A stretch of 24,931 nucleotides of DNA from a virus. The stretch covers positions 1 through 24,931 of the IMG/VR virus record IMGVR_UViG_3300020411_000048, one strand, 5' to 3'. The position numbers were made by a program, and so were the translations under genes. Of this stretch, positions 22,985 through 24,931 are shown one piece after another. Under the pieces are notes generated by a model that was not told the origin of the DNA, ran no database searches, and saw only the letters and a list, made by a program, of their open reading frames with translations. How positions within the stretch are numbered: position 1 is the first letter of the stretch; each line of letters opens with the position of its first letter.

Positions 22985-23624
22985 CGTATTCTTCGTCTTC
23001 GTCGTTTATGCCAAGTTCTTCATCCACATCTATATCAAGAACTACGGCATCTTCCACATCTTCTACAACCTCACCCGCTACAAGCTTCTCCAGCTTGCCT
23101 TTCAATTTAGTACGTAGGTCATCTGTGGACTGATGTGTAATAGTTATTTCTGACTTTTCGGAGAATAATCCAACGTCAGATATCTTACCAAGTAACTCCA
23201 ACGCTCTCATACGTATGCGTGGATCATCATTGTCAGATTCTATCAACAGCTTGTTGGTAACTAGGTTGCGTATATGCACAGAACTCTCTACAACAGACTG
23301 CCCGAACTCCTTTAGTATGGCATCAGTCAGCAATAAAGAGGCGGGTGTTAACGTAGCGGCTCGCTTTGATGTCACCTTTTTAGACGTATTTTCAGGGTCT
23401 TCGGCGTAAGCGGCTACTAACTTAGCGGCATTATCCTGATCTTCTTTGGTAGGTTCTACCTCTAGCCCATGCTCCGCCAAATCCATAACGGTATTAGCTG
23501 CGGCATCCGCCCTGTCCTTTAAGTCCAGAATAGGCTCAGATTCGGGGATTTCCACCCCTACCTCGGGTTTGACATGTAATGTCATCAAATGTTCGCAGGC
23601 GTAACCGTAATTCGGTTTATACAT
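22977..23624 (-). CDS. terS: Terminase small subunit (putative)
   Basis: The 215-residue product has a central conserved block (IRNLVTNKLLIESDNDDPRI at 118-137, MRALELLGKISDVGLFSEKS at 139-158, then ITITHQSTDDLRTKLKGKLEK) that I recall from small terminase subunits of marine phages. It ends in a strongly acidic tail, about residues 185-215. Small terminases bind the packaging site and regulate TerL. It is first in the operon, immediately before TerL, and overlaps it by 8 nt. The start is uncertain: neither the ATG at 23624, which directly follows an A7T7 tract, nor the in-frame ATG at 23585 (MTLHVKPEVG) has a clear ribosome site. Confidence 0.75.
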   Translation of the reverse strand: MYKPNYGYACEHLMTLHVKPEVGVEIPESEPILDLKDRADAAANTVMDLAEHGLEVEPTKEDQDNAAKLVAAYAEDPENTSKKVTSKRAATLTPASLLLTDAILKEFGQSVVESSVHIRNLVTNKLLIESDNDDPRIRMRALELLGKISDVGLFSEKSEITITHQSTDDLRTKLKGKLEKLVAGEVVEDVEDAVVLDIDVDEELGINDEDEEYDD

Positions 23625-23639
23625 GAAAAAAATTTTTTT

Positions 23640-23687
23640 ACAAGGGGGGACTTAAAAAGACAAGGGGGGTGCGCCTCAGAAAGGGGG
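23640..23687 (+). repeat. Three AAGGGGG boxes phased about 20 bp apart
   Basis: ACAAGGGGGG occurs at 23640-23649 and 23660-23669, exactly 20 bp apart, and a third AAGGGGG starts at 23681. The spacing of 20 and 19 bp is close to two turns of DNA, placing all boxes on one face, as expected for a multimeric protein such as a small terminase or repressor. Confidence 0.6.
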
Positions 23688-23808
23688 TGGGTAGCTGGAA
23701 CTCAAAATTTTGATGGTCGTTCGTGGGAATTAGTAATACATACGCGGTACATGGAACCAGATGCGGATAAGGGGTGTAGGGGTGCGTATATGTAGCTATC
23801 TATGGCTA

Positions 23809-23836
23809 TTGGCGGCTATTAGTGGTTAAATAGAAT
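23809..23836 (+). promoter_or_regulatory. Possible sigma-70-like promoter for the rightward gene
   Basis: TTGGCG (23809-23814) and TAGAAT (23831-23836) are separated by 16 bp and would give a leader of about 70 nt before the ATG at 23912. The -10 box matches 5 of 6 and the -35 box 4 of 6 consensus bases. No other supported element backs this call, so it is tentative. Confidence 0.35.
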
Positions 23837-23861
23837 CATGTCGCGGCAACGTGACAGCGCG

Positions 23862-23885
23862 TAACCACCACACCTGTGGTAGTTA
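23862..23885 (+). promoter_or_regulatory. Imperfect dyad upstream of the rightward gene
   Basis: TAACCACCACA and TGTGGTAGTTA are inverted copies with one mismatch and a 2-nt centre. The element lies 26 nt before the start codon, so it could be an operator or, if transcribed, a leader hairpin (stem ACCAC/GTGGT, loop ACCT). Confidence 0.45.
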
Positions 23886-23911
23886 CTTAATCTAACTTAT
23901 CGGAGACAGTT

Positions 23912-24871
23912 ATGTCTAAAGGTAAAAAGGTCATTGCTTCCAGACCTACTAAAGGGAAGCGTTATGATGCACAGGAACGTGAGACTCTCGCGAGTCAAAT
24001 TGATACTTGTGTTAAGACCGACGTAGGTAATGCAAAGAACATTGCCGAGGCGGTCAAGGATATGGATGTGCTAAGTCTTATCGGGCCGGATGAGACTAAC
24101 CCAAATAAGCTTTTTGGTTACAAGCCATCGCAGATCCGCCACACTGCAGATACCTACAGGGCTGTACGTTGTTCAATGAAACTGTCGATTCTAGAACACT
24201 CTGGAAAGTATGAACGGACCAGAGAACTACTAGAAGAAGTGGTTAAGTTTTTCAACACGTCGGGCAAGAAAAACCCGTGCAGTCAGATGCTGGTAGCGAA
24301 AACCGAAGGTAATGTTATCAAACAGGAATTGCATGATAATGCCACCGAGGGATTCGTTGAGGTCTGGAACCGTAGCAGCAATCTACAGATAACTCTGGCA
24401 GAGTTAAAAAAAGATTATGGTGATTTACAAAAGCACGCTGATACGAAAATTGGCAGATGGGCCGAACTAGTGGCGAAACGTACTACCATACTGGAAGATC
24501 AGGATGTGCATACTACGTTACAAGGTCAGCCTGTAACTCTTACAGGGCAACGTGTAGAAACCTACGCTGACCCGATCTGCAGGGCATACTTTGAAGCCAT
24601 CGAGGCCGACAAGGTAAAAGAGGCCGAACGCAGACGCAAGCTTACTGACAAGCAAAAAGGTTTAGATTCTATAAAATCTGAGATCGAGAAGATCGATACT
24701 ATTATTGATCAGCTTGACGGTGGTAAGCCTGCCATTGGCAAATGGACAGACGACAGTTCGATTGCCATATGTGATGCATGGCGAGGTGTTAAGTTTGCTC
24801 TTCAGATCGTGGAAGAATCCATGAAAGAAGGTAAGACAGTAACAGCCGCCCAGATGAAAAAGTCTAAGTAG
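23912..24871 (+). CDS. Rightward gene of unknown function with coiled-coil segments
   Basis: This 319-residue protein is the only plus-strand gene. It has a basic N-terminal tail (SKGKKVIASRPTKGKRYD), a helical middle with YKPSQIRHTADTYRAVRCSM and REL-LEEVVKFFNT, a charged helix near 160-180 (ITLAELKKDYGDLQKHADTK), a second charged helix at about 228-265 (AIEADKVKEAERRRKLTDKQ) and a lysine-rich end. No family is recognised and no catalytic motif stands out. A GGAG site 6 nt before the ATG and a strong terminator right after the stop make it a self-contained transcription unit, divergent from the virion genes. An early, regulatory or DNA-associated role is possible; this is speculation. Confidence 0.8.
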   Translation: MSKGKKVIASRPTKGKRYDAQERETLASQIDTCVKTDVGNAKNIAEAVKDMDVLSLIGPDETNPNKLFGYKPSQIRHTADTYRAVRCSMKLSILEHSGKYERTRELLEEVVKFFNTSGKKNPCSQMLVAKTEGNVIKQELHDNATEGFVEVWNRSSNLQITLAELKKDYGDLQKHADTKIGRWAELVAKRTTILEDQDVHTTLQGQPVTLTGQRVETYADPICRAYFEAIEADKVKEAERRRKLTDKQKGLDSIKSEIEKIDTIIDQLDGGKPAIGKWTDDSSIAICDAWRGVKFALQIVEESMKEGKTVTAAQMKKSK

Positions 24872-24886
24872 TCTGGCAATTAAAAA

Positions 24887-24916
24887 GGGAGTCACTTCGG
24901 TGGTTCCCTTTTTTTT
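24887..24916 (+). terminator. Strong intrinsic terminator with a UUCG tetraloop
   Basis: GGGAGTCAC (24887-24895) pairs with GTGGTTCCC (24900-24908), including two G-T pairs, around the loop TTCG closed by C-G, an exceptionally stable RNA loop. Eight T residues follow (24909-24916). It lies 15 nt after the stop of the rightward gene. Confidence 0.9.
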
Positions 24917-24931
24917 GGCCCAAAAGAAACC

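Larger units (their letters stand above)
23625..23911. promoter_or_regulatory. Divergent intergenic region between the late operon and the rightward gene
   Basis: This 287-bp stretch holds no supportable gene. From left to right it contains an A7T7 tract (23626-23639), three AAGGGGG boxes (23642, 23662, 23681), the palindrome TCAAAATTTTGA (23702-23713), further AAGGGG/TAGGGG boxes (23769-23782), CTAT-type repeats, a possible promoter and a dyad before the rightward gene. It must carry the start signals for both directions, and as the sequence before the small terminase gene it is also a candidate packaging site. No convincing promoter for the leftward operon was found by eye; a phage-modified or unusual promoter is possible. 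Confidence 0.6.

Noticed and set aside
23640-23691. G-quadruplex
   Set aside because: Four G-runs exist, but loops of about 12-15 nt make a stable quadruplex unlikely; phased protein-binding boxes explain the pattern better.

Overview
The window looks like part of a tailed double-stranded DNA phage genome (Caudoviricetes), probably a marine phage. The evidence is a gapless late operon with small terminase, large terminase (TerL), portal, GroES-like co-chaperonin, scaffold, capsid, adaptor and fibre genes. The operon is also rich in short lysine/arginine-rich proteins and beta-structured virion proteins that, from memory, are typical of uncultured marine phage contigs. No bacterial housekeeping gene, tRNA, rRNA, integrase or insertion sequence was seen, so neither lifestyle nor host can be read from the window.

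Layout. Everything from 23624 down to 1 is read leftward (minus strand) as one nearly gapless series. Packaging and head genes come first: small terminase, TerL, a protein with an HEYRH zinc-protease-like motif, an 815-residue portal, a 65-residue protein, a GroES-like co-chaperonin, a scaffold, a 149-residue unknown, a head-decoration-like protein, the major capsid protein and two more virion-like proteins. Next comes an island of small, very basic proteins (about 13187-10204) that share terminal sequence tags, interrupted by one conserved 230-residue protein. Then come the head-tail adaptor-like proteins, a zinc-ribbon protein and small accessory proteins (about 10201-7672). After these is a receptor-recognition section: a repeat-bearing protein, a 573-residue fibre, a triple LamG-like adhesin, a tail-fibre-assembly-like protein, a second fibre with a duplicated N-terminal domain, and a glycine-rich adhesin. 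The operon ends at the left edge with two small membrane proteins and a truncated exported protein, possibly part of a lysis module. Two genes of 52 and 42 codons and the truncated left-end gene were found by reading the strand directly.

At the right end, a 287-bp divergent region separates the operon from one rightward gene of unknown function (23912-24871), which ends in a strong terminator with a UUCG loop. The divergent region holds three AAGGGGG boxes about 20 bp apart beside the small terminase gene, an A7T7 tract and a dyad. It is a candidate packaging site or operator.

How it works together (inference): the terminases feed DNA through the portal into a procapsid built on the scaffold, with capsid folding perhaps helped by the phage GroES-like protein and host GroEL. 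Adaptors close the head and the fibres bind the host. No tape-measure, tail-tube, nozzle, internal virion protein or endolysin gene was recognised, so either these lie beyond the left edge or the tail is very short or unusual.
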